From assembly GCF_017569225.1 (NCBI RefSeq), contig NZ_CP071868.1:2666001-2730000 (forward strand): a DNA stretch of 64,000 nt, read 5' to 3'. Source of the DNA: Pengzhenrongella sicca. Its GTDB lineage: Bacteria > Actinomycetota > Actinomycetes > Actinomycetales > Cellulomonadaceae. This document shows positions 8,615 to 16,153 of this stretch, in pieces (the first letter of the stretch is position 1; every line of letters starts with the position of its first letter). Under the pieces are notes generated by a model. The model saw only the letters and a program-made list of their open reading frames with translations. It did not search any database and was not told where the DNA came from. The position numbers and the translations under genes are program-made.

Positions 8615-9267
8615 CTGCAATGGCGCTTTCTGAAGAACTCCTGCTGCTCGCGCACGACGACGAGCCCGACCGGCCCGGCTCGACCCTTCCGCTGGAGGGT
8701 GGGCTCGCCGCCGCCCTCCTGCTCGACCTGGCGACCGAGGGGCTGCTGGTCGCCAAGGGACGATCCGTCGTCGGCGTCGACGGCACGGCCTCACGCCCGC
8801 TCCTGGCGGCCGCCCTGGCCGCGCTGCGCGCCGAGGACGAGCCGCACGACGCGCGGTACTGGCTGGCCGAGCTGCCGGTTGCCCTCGGGCCGCTGCGCGG
8901 CCAGGTCGGCGCCGCCGTGGCCGAGCGCGGCGCGCTCACGGCGGACCGCTGCGCCGCGTTGGGCCTCACCGCCGCGCCCGGGCGGCCGGAGGTCGATCCG
9001 GCACCCGAGCACGAGCTGCGCGCGCGCCTGCATCGGGTCCTGGTCTACAGCGGTGAGCCGGACAACCGGACGGCCCTGCTCATCTCGCTGCTGCGCCCCC
9101 TCGCGATGGTGCGCGGCGTCGTCGACAAGCAGCACCGCAAGCAGGCCGACGCCCTGGCCAAGGCGATCACCCGGGCGACCGCCGACGCGGCCGCGACACC
9201 CGCCGCGATCTCGCGCGCGGTCCACGCGGCGCAGGCCGCGGTGGTGATAGCCGCCGTCGGTGGGTAG
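8611..9267 (+). CDS. GPP34 (GOLPH3/Vps74-like) family protein
   Basis: A 218-residue protein of the GPP34 family. The family N-terminus [13 protein letters not shown] is clear, followed by [17 protein letters not shown], and the C-terminal helix [25 protein letters not shown]. Eukaryotic relatives bind phosphatidylinositol-4-phosphate at the Golgi. The function of the many actinobacterial copies is unknown, with membrane-lipid binding the usual guess. Its ATG overlaps the sigma factor stop (ATGA), so it is translated from the same message. I know of no established link between GPP34 and ECF42 systems. Confidence 0.88.
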   Translation: MTAMALSEELLLLAHDDEPDRPGSTLPLEGGLAAALLLDLATEGLLVAKGRSVVGVDGTASRPLLAAALAALRAEDEPHDARYWLAELPVALGPLRGQVGAAVAERGALTADRCAALGLTAAPGRPEVDPAPEHELRARLHRVLVYSGEPDNRTALLISLLRPLAMVRGVVDKQHRKQADALAKAITRATADAAATPAAISRAVHAAQAAVVIAAVGG

Positions 9268-9313
9268 ACCTACGGTGAAGCGACGGATTCCTGACCCCGA
9301 GCGGAGGAGCGAC

Positions 9314-9868
9314 ATGACCACGATCACCGAACGGCCCCAGACCGCGCTCGTCGTCATCGACGTGCAGAACGGCGTCGTCGAGGAGGCGCACCTGCGCGAC
9401 GAGGTCGTCGCGACCGTGCACGACCTCGTCGAGCGGGCGCGCCGGGAGCACGTCCCGGTGGTCTGGGTCCAGCACGATGACGACTGGCTCACGCGCGGGT
9501 CCGACGCGTGGCAGATCGTCCCCGAGCTCGCACCCGATGCCGCCGAGCCGCTCGTCGCGAAGCACTACGGCGACGCGTTCGAGGAGACCAGCCTCGAGTC
9601 CGTGCTCGCGGGACTCGAGGTCGGCAGGCTCGTCGTCGTCGGCGCGGAGACCGACGCCTGCGTCCGATCGACGCTGCACGGCGCGTTCGTCCGGGGCTAC
9701 GACGTAACGCTCGTCGCCGACGGTCACACGACCGGCGACAAGTCCCCGTGGGGCGCGCCGACGCCGGCCGAGGTCATCGCGCACACCAACATGTACTGGG
9801 GCGACCAGGACGCCCCGGGCCGCACCGCCGCGGTCGCCCGCGCGAACGACGTGGACTTCGCGCCGTGA
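9314..9868 (+). CDS. isochorismatase-family cysteine hydrolase
   Basis: A 184-residue isochorismatase-fold hydrolase. The catalytic triad is visible: Asp in VVIDVQNG (near residue 17), Lys in LVAKHYG (near 79), and Cys in GAETDACVRST (near 115). These enzymes cleave amide or ester bonds in small substrates such as nicotinamide or carbamoyl compounds; the substrate cannot be told. The start has GGAGGAG at 9303-9309, close to the ATG. It lies 46 bases after the GPP34 gene with its own ribosome site, so it could be the last gene of that operon or independent. It is convergent with the VanZ-like gene after 3 bases. Confidence 0.9.
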   Translation: MTTITERPQTALVVIDVQNGVVEEAHLRDEVVATVHDLVERARREHVPVVWVQHDDDWLTRGSDAWQIVPELAPDAAEPLVAKHYGDAFEETSLESVLAGLEVGRLVVVGAETDACVRSTLHGAFVRGYDVTLVADGHTTGDKSPWGAPTPAEVIAHTNMYWGDQDAPGRTAAVARANDVDFAP

Positions 9869-9871
9869 AGC

Positions 9872-10375
9872 TCACGCGCCGCGTCCTCGACGGCCGGGGG
9901 GTCGTCCGACCGGCGTGAGGCGGAGCGCCGCCCAGCCGAGCGCCGCGCCGATGGCGACGCCGATCGTGTTGCTCGTCCAGTCGGTCGTGTCGCAGGACCG
10001 GCCGATCGCGGGGACAAGGGCCTGGACGAGCTCGATCGCACCCGAGAGCCCGGCGCCGGCGAGCAGGGTCAGCGCGGGGCGCCGGGTCGCGATCGCCAGG
10101 AGCAGCGCCGGCGCGACGAACAGCACGACGTTGGCCATCAGCTCGACGCGGGAGGGCGTCGGCACACTCCACTGCACGAGGCAGAACTGCTCCACCCGCC
10201 GACCGACAGGCGCAAGCGTCGTGACCGCGACGGGCACCAGCGAGACGCCAAGGAGCCACCACGCGAGCCGCGGCCGCCGCACGAGCGACCTGCCCAGGAG
10301 CGGGCCGCCCGCCACGAGCAGCGCGAGCGCGAGCGGGGACATCCACGGGTGCGCCAGCAGGACGTTCGTGATCAT
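9872..10375 (-). CDS. VanZ-like membrane protein
   Basis: A 167-residue integral membrane protein with about four to five transmembrane segments: residues 12-28, 38-55, 80-98, 100-120 and 135-155. The VanZ family signature is present as acidic and polar residues between helices: VELMANVVLF, SGAIELVQALVP and CDTTDWTSNTIG. VanZ-like proteins are common in actinobacteria, and their role in envelope biology or teicoplanin resistance is poorly defined. The start ATG 10373-10375 is the only good one. It is convergent with the hydrolase and has a 480-base region upstream. Confidence 0.85.
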   Translation of the reverse strand: MITNVLLAHPWMSPLALALLVAGGPLLGRSLVRRPRLAWWLLGVSLVPVAVTTLAPVGRRVEQFCLVQWSVPTPSRVELMANVVLFVAPALLLAIATRRPALTLLAGAGLSGAIELVQALVPAIGRSCDTTDWTSNTIGVAIGAALGWAALRLTPVGRPPGRRGRGA

Positions 10376-10550
10376 CGGCGGTCCTTGTGCTGGTCAGCGG
10401 CGCGGGTCGCCGCCGTCGGCGGTGCGCGCCGCAACCCTACCGACGCCGGCGGGAAGTTATCCACAGCGCACGCCATCCGCCTTGACCAGCTCGCGCGTCC
10501 TTGACGAGGGTGGAGCAGCATGAGTGGCGTCAGGAGAGGGGCGGTCGACG

Positions 10551-10694
10551 ATGAACCTGGTGCGGAGACTGACCGGGGTGCGCGCACGAGGCGACGCAGT
10601 CGCCGCACGGCAGCTGCACGATCTGCGGGCCCGCGCCCGTGCGACGCCGGGTGCGTACACGGCGGGGTTGGGGACCCCACAGCGGCCGCGATGA
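10551..10694 (+). CDS. small basic hypothetical protein
   Basis: A 47-residue open frame, very Arg/Ala-rich (MNLVRRLTGVRARGDAVAAR at its start), predicted mostly helical. AGGAGAGGGG ends about 10 bases before the ATG, an acceptable ribosome site. I do not recognise it. It is the only plausible gene in the 480 bases between the VanZ-like gene (starts 10375) and the end of the response regulator (10859). The rest of that stretch holds promoter-like DNA (TATGTA and TAGGAT near 10700-10715) and no other convincing reading frame. Confidence 0.35.
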   Translation: MNLVRRLTGVRARGDAVAARQLHDLRARARATPGAYTAGLGTPQRPR

Positions 10695-10858
10695 CGTTAT
10701 GTACGTAGGATCCCGCGAGTATGGGGGCGGGATCTTCGCTGCCCTGCCAGCGAAGGTTGGGCGCCGGGCCCGTCGTCACGACGAGCGGTCGTTCGCTTCG
10801 CGCGGAGTCGTCCGGCCAGGCAGCTTCGGTTCCGCGGCGCCCCGGCAGCGCGCCGCCA

Positions 10859-11506
10859 TCACTCGTCCGGCAGGTGCTGCTGTCCCCACAGCGCCGCGCT
10901 CGTGCGGTCCGTCACGCCGAGCTGGCGGAAGACGTGCCCGACGTGCGCCTTCACGGTGCGTTCGCTGATCCCCAGCGCGCGGCCGATCTGCTTGTTGGCC
11001 AGGCCCTTGCCGAGCAGCCGCAGCACCTGCAGCTCGCGCACGCTGAGCCGATCGGCGGGCGAGGCGGTCGTGGCCGGCAGGAGCGCCCGCGCCACGCGCG
11101 GGTCGAGTGGTGCGTACCCCTGCGCGGCCGACCGCACCGCCGCGATCAGGTCGCGGGGGTCGCAGTCCTTGAGCAGGTAGCCGACGGCGCCCGCCGCGAG
11201 GGCGTCCCCGACCCGGGTGGCGTCGGAGAACGACGTGAGCACCACGACGTGCGCGTCGGCCCGCGCGGCCACGATCTGGCGCGTCGCCTCGACGCCGTCC
11301 AGCACCGGCATCGACAGGTCCATGAGCACGACGGCGGGCCGCAGGTCGGCCGCGAGCGCCACGGCCTCGGCGCCGTCGGCCGCCTGCCCGACGACGCGCA
11401 TCCCGTCGGCACTGTCGACCAGGCCGGCCAGGGCGGAGCGGACCAGGTGATGGTCGTCCGCGAGCAGCACGGTCACCTCCTCCAGCACGGTCACCTCCTC
11501 GCTCAT
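10859..11506 (-). CDS. LuxR/NarL-family response regulator
   Basis: A 215-residue response regulator. The receiver domain spans residues about 11-128, with the acidic pair D17/D18 in LLADDHHLV, phospho-acceptor D63 in LMDLSMPVLDG, and Lys in GYLLKDCD. A LuxR-type HTH occupies 150-210 (LSVRELQVLRLLGKGLANKQ, then SERTVKAHVGHVFRQLGV). It is the partner of the upstream kinase: its ATG (11504-11506) overlaps the kinase stop by two bases. The N-terminus contains a perfect 18-bp tandem duplication (11465-11500) giving EEVTVL twice. Because each copy carries AGGAGGTGA followed by a GTG, translation could also begin at 11470. Confidence 0.92.
   Translation of the reverse strand: MSEEVTVLEEVTVLLADDHHLVRSALAGLVDSADGMRVVGQAADGAEAVALAADLRPAVVLMDLSMPVLDGVEATRQIVAARADAHVVVLTSFSDATRVGDALAAGAVGYLLKDCDPRDLIAAVRSAAQGYAPLDPRVARALLPATTASPADRLSVRELQVLRLLGKGLANKQIGRALGISERTVKAHVGHVFRQLGVTDRTSAALWGQQHLPDE
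11465..11500 (-). repeat. perfect 18-bp tandem duplication in the response regulator start region
   Basis: Read on the minus strand, GAGGAGGTGACCGTGCTG occurs twice without a gap or mismatch (11483-11500, then 11465-11482). Each unit holds a strong Shine-Dalgarno-like AGGAGGTGA and a GTG five bases after AGGAGG. The frame is kept, so the protein gains six residues. Confidence 0.9.
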
Positions 11507-12984
11507 GTCGTCGCCCCGGCTGGCCGCGCGTCGGCGGCCACCGTCAGCCGCCACCGGCAGCCGTGGCCGGGCGCCGACTGCACCTCGAGCAGCGCTCCGG
11601 CCGACGTCGCGAGATCACCGAGCAGGCGCAGGCCGAAGTGCCGGGCGGCGGGCGCCGAGAGCGCCGCGGGCGCGTCGAATCCGAGCCCGTCGTCGGCCAC
11701 CTCGAGCAGCACGTCGCCCCCGACCCGCGACAGGCGCACCACCACCTCGCTGGCCTGGGCGTGCACGACGGCGTTGCGCACCGTCTCCTGGGCGACGCGG
11801 TAGACCAGCTGTTCCCGCTCCGCTGCCAGCCCGAGGGTCGCGTCCTCCGCCAGCTCGAGGCGCACCGGCGTGCCCCGGGCGGCCAGGCCGCCGGCGAGGT
11901 CGACGAGCGCGGCCGCGAGCCCCGAGGTCTGCAGGCTGGGCGGGTAGATCTCGACGAGCAGCGAACGCAGGCCCTTGATGCTCGCGCGGACCGTCTGGGA
12001 CGCGCCGCGCAGCGGCTCGGCGAGCTCGGGCGCGCGGGACCGCTCGGCGCGGTCCGCGGCGCCGGCCAGGGCGAACGAGGACGCGGCGAGCTCCTGGACC
12101 ACGCCGTCGTGCAAGGTGGCGGCGATGCGCCGGCGCTCGTCGTCGGAGGCCTCGACCGCGCGCTGCAGGAGCACCTCGCGCTGGCGCTGCCCGCGCCGGA
12201 GCCGATCGAGCAGGGTCCAGAGCACGGGCAGCATCAGCACCACGAGCAGCAGGAGGCTCGTCACCGTGATCCCCGCGAACGCCCGCCACAGGGCGCCGGA
12301 GCGCTGCGTGACGACGTCGTAGCGGCTGTAGGTCTCGAACAGCAGCGGAGTCCCGTCCGGCGTCCACACGGGCCGGTAGACCTCGAGGAGCTTGCCCTGC
12401 CCCCGCTCGTTCACGTTCTCGGGCTTGTCGAGGTCGCTGACCTCGGCCTCGGTGGTGGGGTCGACGAGCACTGCGGCCTCGTCGTCGTCGAGCGGGAAGA
12501 CCCGCCCCACGAGCCGGTCGTCGTCGGAGTAGACGATCCGGCCGGCGCCGTCCCAGACCTTCACGCGGACGATCCCGTCCCCGAGCACGCCGTCGCGCAC
12601 CGCGGCATCGAGCGCCGCGAGCGCGCCGGGGTCGCCCGTGACGAGGCCGTCGAGCAGGACGGGCTGCACGACGGCGTCGGCCAAGAGGTCTGTGCGCCGG
12701 GCGGCGTCGTTCACCGCCTCCTGCTCGGCGATCCGACGGCTCGCGGTGAGACCGAGGAGGGCGACGAGCACCAGCACGATGGCGGTCGCCCCGACCAGCT
12801 GACCGAAGACGCGCCACGTCCGCACCGGGCGCTGCTCGCTCGGGACGCCGCTTCCGGCGCCGCGGCCCAGCGTGATCCACCGGAGCTCGGCAGGGGAATC
12901 GGCGGCGCGCACGTCGCTCACCCTAGGGGTGCCTGCCTCGACGTACGCGCCGCCCGAGCCCGTCGGTTCAGTCGTCGCTGCCAT
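11503..12984 (-). CDS. membrane sensor histidine kinase (HisKA_3 / NarX type)
   Basis: A 493-residue kinase. The first transmembrane helix is at about 62-84. An extracytoplasmic sensor region of roughly 150 residues follows; it is rich in Asp/Glu (VYSDDDRLVGRVFPLDDDE) and has a folded, single-Cache-like look. The second transmembrane helix is about 238-262. The HisKA_3 dimerisation box is DDERRRIAATLHDGVVQELA, with the phospho-accepting His at about residue 292. The HATPase domain has the N box (QETVRNAVVHAQA) and G box (VADDGLGFD). It resembles LiaS/DesK/NarX kinases. Its first 17 bases overlap the end of the secreted DDHGG gene and its stop overlaps the regulator start, so all three genes are coupled. 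The stimulus is unknown. Confidence 0.92.
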   Translation of the reverse strand: MAATTEPTGSGGAYVEAGTPRVSDVRAADSPAELRWITLGRGAGSGVPSEQRPVRTWRVFGQLVGATAIVLVLVALLGLTASRRIAEQEAVNDAARRTDLLADAVVQPVLLDGLVTGDPGALAALDAAVRDGVLGDGIVRVKVWDGAGRIVYSDDDRLVGRVFPLDDDEAAVLVDPTTEAEVSDLDKPENVNERGQGKLLEVYRPVWTPDGTPLLFETYSRYDVVTQRSGALWRAFAGITVTSLLLLVVLMLPVLWTLLDRLRRGQRQREVLLQRAVEASDDERRRIAATLHDGVVQELAASSFALAGAADRAERSRAPELAEPLRGASQTVRASIKGLRSLLVEIYPPSLQTSGLAAALVDLAGGLAARGTPVRLELAEDATLGLAAEREQLVYRVAQETVRNAVVHAQASEVVVRLSRVGGDVLLEVADDGLGFDAPAALSAPAARHFGLRLLGDLATSAGALLEVQSAPGHGCRWRLTVAADARPAGATT

Positions 12985-13459
12985 GACCGCCGTGATCGTC
13001 GCCGGCGTCGTGGCCGCTGCCGCCGTGGTCGTCGCCGGCGTCGTCGGTGCCGCTGTTGCCGCCGTGGTCGTCGCCGGCGTCGTGGCCCGAGTCGTCGGCC
13101 GCGTCGATGCTATCGGCCGCGTCGCGGTCGTCGCCCGGCTCGACCCGGTCGTCCCGATCGACGAGCCCGCCGTGGTCGTCCGCGACCGCCGGCGAGTTCG
13201 TCGGAGAACTTGTCGGAGAACTCGTCGGGCTCGGCGTCGCCGACGGGCTGGTGGTCGCGTCGCCCCCGACGGTTCGGTCGTCCCCGCTCTCGACCCGGTC
13301 GTCGCGCGAGGTGAGACCCCCGTCGTCGTCGAGGACGACCGCCTGGGCCGGCGGGACGACCGCGACCGACGGGCTCAGGCTGGAGTTGCCGGCAAGCCCG
13401 GCCACGGCGGGGACGGCGGCGAGAACGGCTGCTGCGGTGAACACGAGCATGCGCTTCAT
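12968..13459 (-). CDS. secreted Asp/His/Gly-repeat protein upstream of a two-component system
   Basis: A 163-residue exported protein. Residues 1-25 form a signal peptide (MKRMLVFTAAAVLAAVPAVA then AGLAG, with an Ala-x-Ala-like cleavage site). The middle is a Ser/Pro/Thr-rich linker (residues about 65-90). The C-terminal half is built from short repeats of DAGDDHGG and related units, about 25 percent Asp with regular His. It has no Cys, enzymatic motif or anchor. The composition suggests divalent-metal binding or an extended acidic filament. AAGGAG precedes the ATG. Its stop lies inside the kinase gene, so it is the first gene of the operon and may supply or tune the signal read by the kinase; that is inference. 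I do not recognise a named family. Confidence 0.8.
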   Translation of the reverse strand: MKRMLVFTAAAVLAAVPAVAGLAGNSSLSPSVAVVPPAQAVVLDDDGGLTSRDDRVESGDDRTVGGDATTSPSATPSPTSSPTSSPTNSPAVADDHGGLVDRDDRVEPGDDRDAADSIDAADDSGHDAGDDHGGNSGTDDAGDDHGGSGHDAGDDHGGHGSDD

Positions 13460-13534
13460 GGTGACTCCTTGGACGGCGTCTGTGCTGACGAGTCCTTTCT
13501 CCCTCGCCCGCGGTACGCCGCGCCATCGGACCTT

Positions 13535-13546
13535 GGTACTAGTACC
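13535..13546. promoter_or_regulatory. palindrome GGTACTAGTACC upstream of the DDHGG/two-component operon
   Basis: A perfect 12-bp palindrome lies 76 bases before the DDHGG start and spans the stop codon of the flavoprotein gene. NarL/LuxR-type response regulators often bind inverted repeats of this size, such as ACT-AGT centred sites, so it may be an autoregulatory site of the operon's own regulator. It contains an SpeI-like core and could occur by chance. Confidence 0.4.
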
Positions 13547-14768
13547 CCTCGCGCCCGAGCCAGGCCAGCGCGCCCTGCGCCGCGACCACGCCGGTGCTGA
13601 ACGAGGCCTGCAGCAGGTAGCCGCCCGTCGGCGCCTCCCAGTCCAGCATCTCGCCCGCGACGAAGGTGCCGGGCAGCCGGTTCAGCATCAGCGACTCGCC
13701 GACCTCCGCCCACGCGATGCCCCCCGCGGTCGAGATCGCCCGCTCGATCGGCATGGTCGCGCCCACCGCGACCGGCACCGCCTTGATCAGCGCGGCCATC
13801 GCGGCCGCCTCGGCCGGCATCGCGCCGCCGACCGCTTCGCGCAGCAGCGCGATCGCGACCGGTTCGAGGCCGAGCGAGCGCCGCAGCCAGTTCGAGCCGG
13901 AGTCCTTCGGCCGGCGATGCTGCAGGCGCTCAGTGAGGTGCTGGGAGGACAGGTCCGGGCGGAGATCGACCTCGAGCCGGCACGAGCCGTCGGCATCGAG
14001 GGCGGCGCGGATCGCGGCGCCGGTCGCGTAGACCGGTCCGCCCTCCAGCCCGGTCCGGGTCACCATCGCGTCCCCGCGCGCCGTCCGCCCGGCCTGGCCC
14101 GCGACGGTCAGCCCGACGTTCTTCAGCGGCGTCCCCTCGAACCGGTCCGCGAACAGGGTGGTCCAGCCGACCCGGACCCCGACGTTCGCGGCCCGCAGCG
14201 GGGCCACGGCCACGCCCGCGTCGGCGAACGGGCCGGCCCAGCCGCCGTCGGCCCCGAGCCGCGGCCACGACGCTCCCCCGAGCGCGAAGACGACGACGTC
14301 GCTCGTGACCTCGCGCACCGCGCCGTCGGCGTCGGCGAAGAGCAGCCCGGCGCGCGACTCCGTCCAGCCCGTCCAGCGCTGCCGCTTCTCGATCCGCACG
14401 CCGAGCTCGTGTAGGCGCGCCAGCCAGGCACGCAGCAGCGGCGTCGCCCGGAACGCCCGCGGGAACACGCGCCCGCTCGACCCGGCGAACGTCGGCTCGC
14501 CGAGGTCGGCGCACCACTGCCGCAGGTCGTCCGGGCCGAAGGCGGCGAGCAGCGGCGCGATCCGGTCGGCCGACTCGCCATACCGCGCGAGCATCAGGTC
14601 GCGGCCCTCGGAGTGGGTGATGTTCAACCCGCCGTGGCCGGCGAGCAGGAACTTGCGCCCGACCGACGGCATCCGCTCGTGGACCGTGACCGCCACGCCG
14701 GCCCGGGCCAGCACCTCCGCGGCGATCAGGCCCGCCGGGCCGCCGCCGATCACGCTCGCCGTGGTCAT
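13539..14768 (-). CDS. BaiN/HI0933-like flavoprotein (TIGR03862-type)
   Basis: A 409-residue FAD/NAD(P)-binding oxidoreductase. The N-terminus carries the dinucleotide fold SVIGGGPAGLIAAEVLA and the family signature GRKFLLAGHGGLNITHSE. Further motifs are SSGRVFPRAFRATPLLRAWL, VVFALGGASWPRLGADG and the C-terminal APTGGYLLQASFSTG. This matches the length of HI0933/TIGR03862 flavoproteins. Their reaction is poorly known (some BaiN relatives act on bile acids; others may be 23S rRNA dihydrouridine enzymes). The frame runs upstream to 15260, but that part is antisense-like noise over ridA. ATG 14766-14768 starts exactly at the fold. Confidence 0.87.
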   Translation of the reverse strand: MTTASVIGGGPAGLIAAEVLARAGVAVTVHERMPSVGRKFLLAGHGGLNITHSEGRDLMLARYGESADRIAPLLAAFGPDDLRQWCADLGEPTFAGSSGRVFPRAFRATPLLRAWLARLHELGVRIEKRQRWTGWTESRAGLLFADADGAVREVTSDVVVFALGGASWPRLGADGGWAGPFADAGVAVAPLRAANVGVRVGWTTLFADRFEGTPLKNVGLTVAGQAGRTARGDAMVTRTGLEGGPVYATGAAIRAALDADGSCRLEVDLRPDLSSQHLTERLQHRRPKDSGSNWLRRSLGLEPVAIALLREAVGGAMPAEAAAMAALIKAVPVAVGATMPIERAISTAGGIAWAEVGESLMLNRLPGTFVAGEMLDWEAPTGGYLLQASFSTGVVAAQGALAWLGREGY

Positions 14769-14851
14769 CGGCCGTCCGCCGGGGTGTCGACGACGCGGAT
14801 CAGCATCCAGCGAACGTAACCCACCGGCGACGCCGCCCTGACCGTCGACCC

Positions 14852-15244
14852 TCACGCCTCGGGAAGCGCGGCAACCGCCTCGATCTCGACGAGCGCGCCC
14901 GGTCGCGCCGGGCTGACCGCCAGGACGGTGACGGCGGTGCGGCGGGCACCCCAGACCGCGAGGGTCGCGGCGTAGGCCTGCCCGGGGTCGACCCCGACCG
15001 CGAGGTAGATCGTCAGCTTGGCGACGTGCTCGGGCCCGGTGCCGGCCTCGGCCAGCACGGCGAGCACGTTGCGCAGCGCCTGCTCCGTCTGGGCCTCGAG
15101 CCCCTCGAGCAGCGCGCCGGAGGCATCCGTCCCGTTCTGCCCACCGACGTAGAGCGTCGGCCCGGCCGGCAGGATCATGCCGTGCGCGAACGCCGGGCTG
15201 TGGTGCAGCGAGGGCGGGTCGACCGGGGTCGGTTGGGCGCTCAT
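14852..15244 (-). CDS. RidA-family protein
   Basis: A 130-residue RidA/YjgF/UK114-family protein, the usual length. Members act as enamine/imine deaminases or related small-molecule enzymes. Conserved features are SPAFAHGMILPAGPTLYVGG at the N-terminus, the central TEQALRNVLAVLAEAG, and GALVEIEAVAALPEA at the end. The usual C-terminal catalytic Arg of canonical RidA (in the position of a CxR segment) is not seen, so it may belong to one of the Rid1-7 subgroups without deaminase activity. The ATG 15242-15244 is chosen because further upstream residues are encoded by a 16-bp repeat array. It is codirectional with the flavoprotein, with an 83-base gap. Confidence 0.87.
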   Translation of the reverse strand: MSAQPTPVDPPSLHHSPAFAHGMILPAGPTLYVGGQNGTDASGALLEGLEAQTEQALRNVLAVLAEAGTGPEHVAKLTIYLAVGVDPGQAYAATLAVWGARRTAVTVLAVSPARPGALVEIEAVAALPEA

Positions 15245-15269
15245 GTGAGGAGCCTGCCATGCCACGCTC

Positions 15270-15360
15270 GCACAGTCACGGCGACGCACACTCCCGGCGA
15301 CGCACAGTCCCGGCGACCCACAGTCCCGAGGGCGCACAGTCCCGAGGGCGCACGGCCCGG
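15270..15360. repeat. 16-bp tandem repeat array, about 5.7 copies
   Basis: Units begin at 15271, 15287, 15303, 15319, 15335 and 15351, an exact 16-base period, with consensus CACAGTCCCGGCGACG. Copies differ by one to four bases, and the last is truncated. The array fills the gap between the Nudix stop and the ridA start, just upstream of ridA. Two copies carry CGAGGGCG in place of CGGCGACG, showing divergence and spreading of a variant unit. Confidence 0.9.
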
Positions 15361-15365
15361 CAGGT

Positions 15366-15983
15366 TCAGGGGCGCCCTGACCGGTCGGCCAGCTCCGCGA
15401 GGACGGTGCGCAGGCGCGCGGCGAACCCCGGGGGCAGCCGCGGCGGGAGCCGGTCGACGTCGAACCAGGCGACGGCCTCGCTCTCGTCGCTCGCCGCGGG
15501 CGCGGCGCCCGGGTCGGCGAACGCCACGAAGCCGACGTCCCAGTGAACCCGGCACGCCCCGAAGCGATCGCCCAGCGCGTGCCGATCGACGTCGATCGGT
15601 GTGCCGTCGAACGGCCGCAGGTCGACCAGGCCGCTCTCCTCCCGGGCCTCGCGGTGGGCCGCCGCGGCGACGGAGGCGTCGCCGGGCTCCACGTGCCCGC
15701 CGAGCTGCACCCAGAACTGGCCCTTGCGGTGCAGGCACAGCAGCACCCGGGACAGGTCGGGCGTCAGCACGAAGCAGCTTCCCGTCAGGTGCTCGGGTCC
15801 CGCGTGCCGGTCGAGCGCGGACGCGTCCGCCAAGCGCAGGAAGGTCTCGTACTCGCTCTTCAGCACCACCTGGGCCGGGGCGACCGGGGTCCACGCCTGC
15901 AGGGTCGCGAGGATCTCGCGCGCGGGGGTCGGCACGTCGGGGGTCGGCACGTCGGGGTTCTGGGCGTCGGGGCTCTGCACCAC
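15366..15983 (-). CDS. Nudix hydrolase
   Basis: A 205-residue Nudix protein. The Nudix box is visible as GGHVEPGD, then the REAREESGL core, with one more residue than the strict consensus between the two halves, a variant common in actinobacterial members. Upstream are strands ending in CFVLTPDLSRVLLCLHRKGQ, and the C-terminus has FDVDRLPPRLPPGF. It probably cleaves a nucleoside-diphosphate-linked substrate, but specificity is unknown. The start is uncertain. I chose the GTG at 15981-15983; the frame continues to 16133 with low-complexity residues. A short PDVPTP repeat follows the start. Confidence 0.85.
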   Translation of the reverse strand: MVQSPDAQNPDVPTPDVPTPAREILATLQAWTPVAPAQVVLKSEYETFLRLADASALDRHAGPEHLTGSCFVLTPDLSRVLLCLHRKGQFWVQLGGHVEPGDASVAAAAHREAREESGLVDLRPFDGTPIDVDRHALGDRFGACRVHWDVGFVAFADPGAAPAASDESEAVAWFDVDRLPPRLPPGFAARLRTVLAELADRSGRP

Positions 15984-16153
15984 CGCGCGAGCGTACCCAG
16001 GCCCGCGTTTCGGCAGCCGCTCCCGGCCCGCGGGACAGGATTCGCCCGCGCGATCGGATCCGTTCACCGCGGTGTCGGGTGCGCGTCGCCCGGCGCGACT
16101 ACCAAGGGGCGTGGTCCGGCAGACGGCCGACATGATCCGACCGAGGGAACCCG

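Noticed and set aside
10372-10779. A minus-strand 135-codon frame in the gap after the response regulator gene.
   Set aside because: No ribosome site, biased residues and overlap with the VanZ start; the small plus-strand frame is slightly better.
15270-15360. The 16-bp array as a CRISPR array.
   Set aside because: Units are 16 bases without spacers and there are no cas genes.
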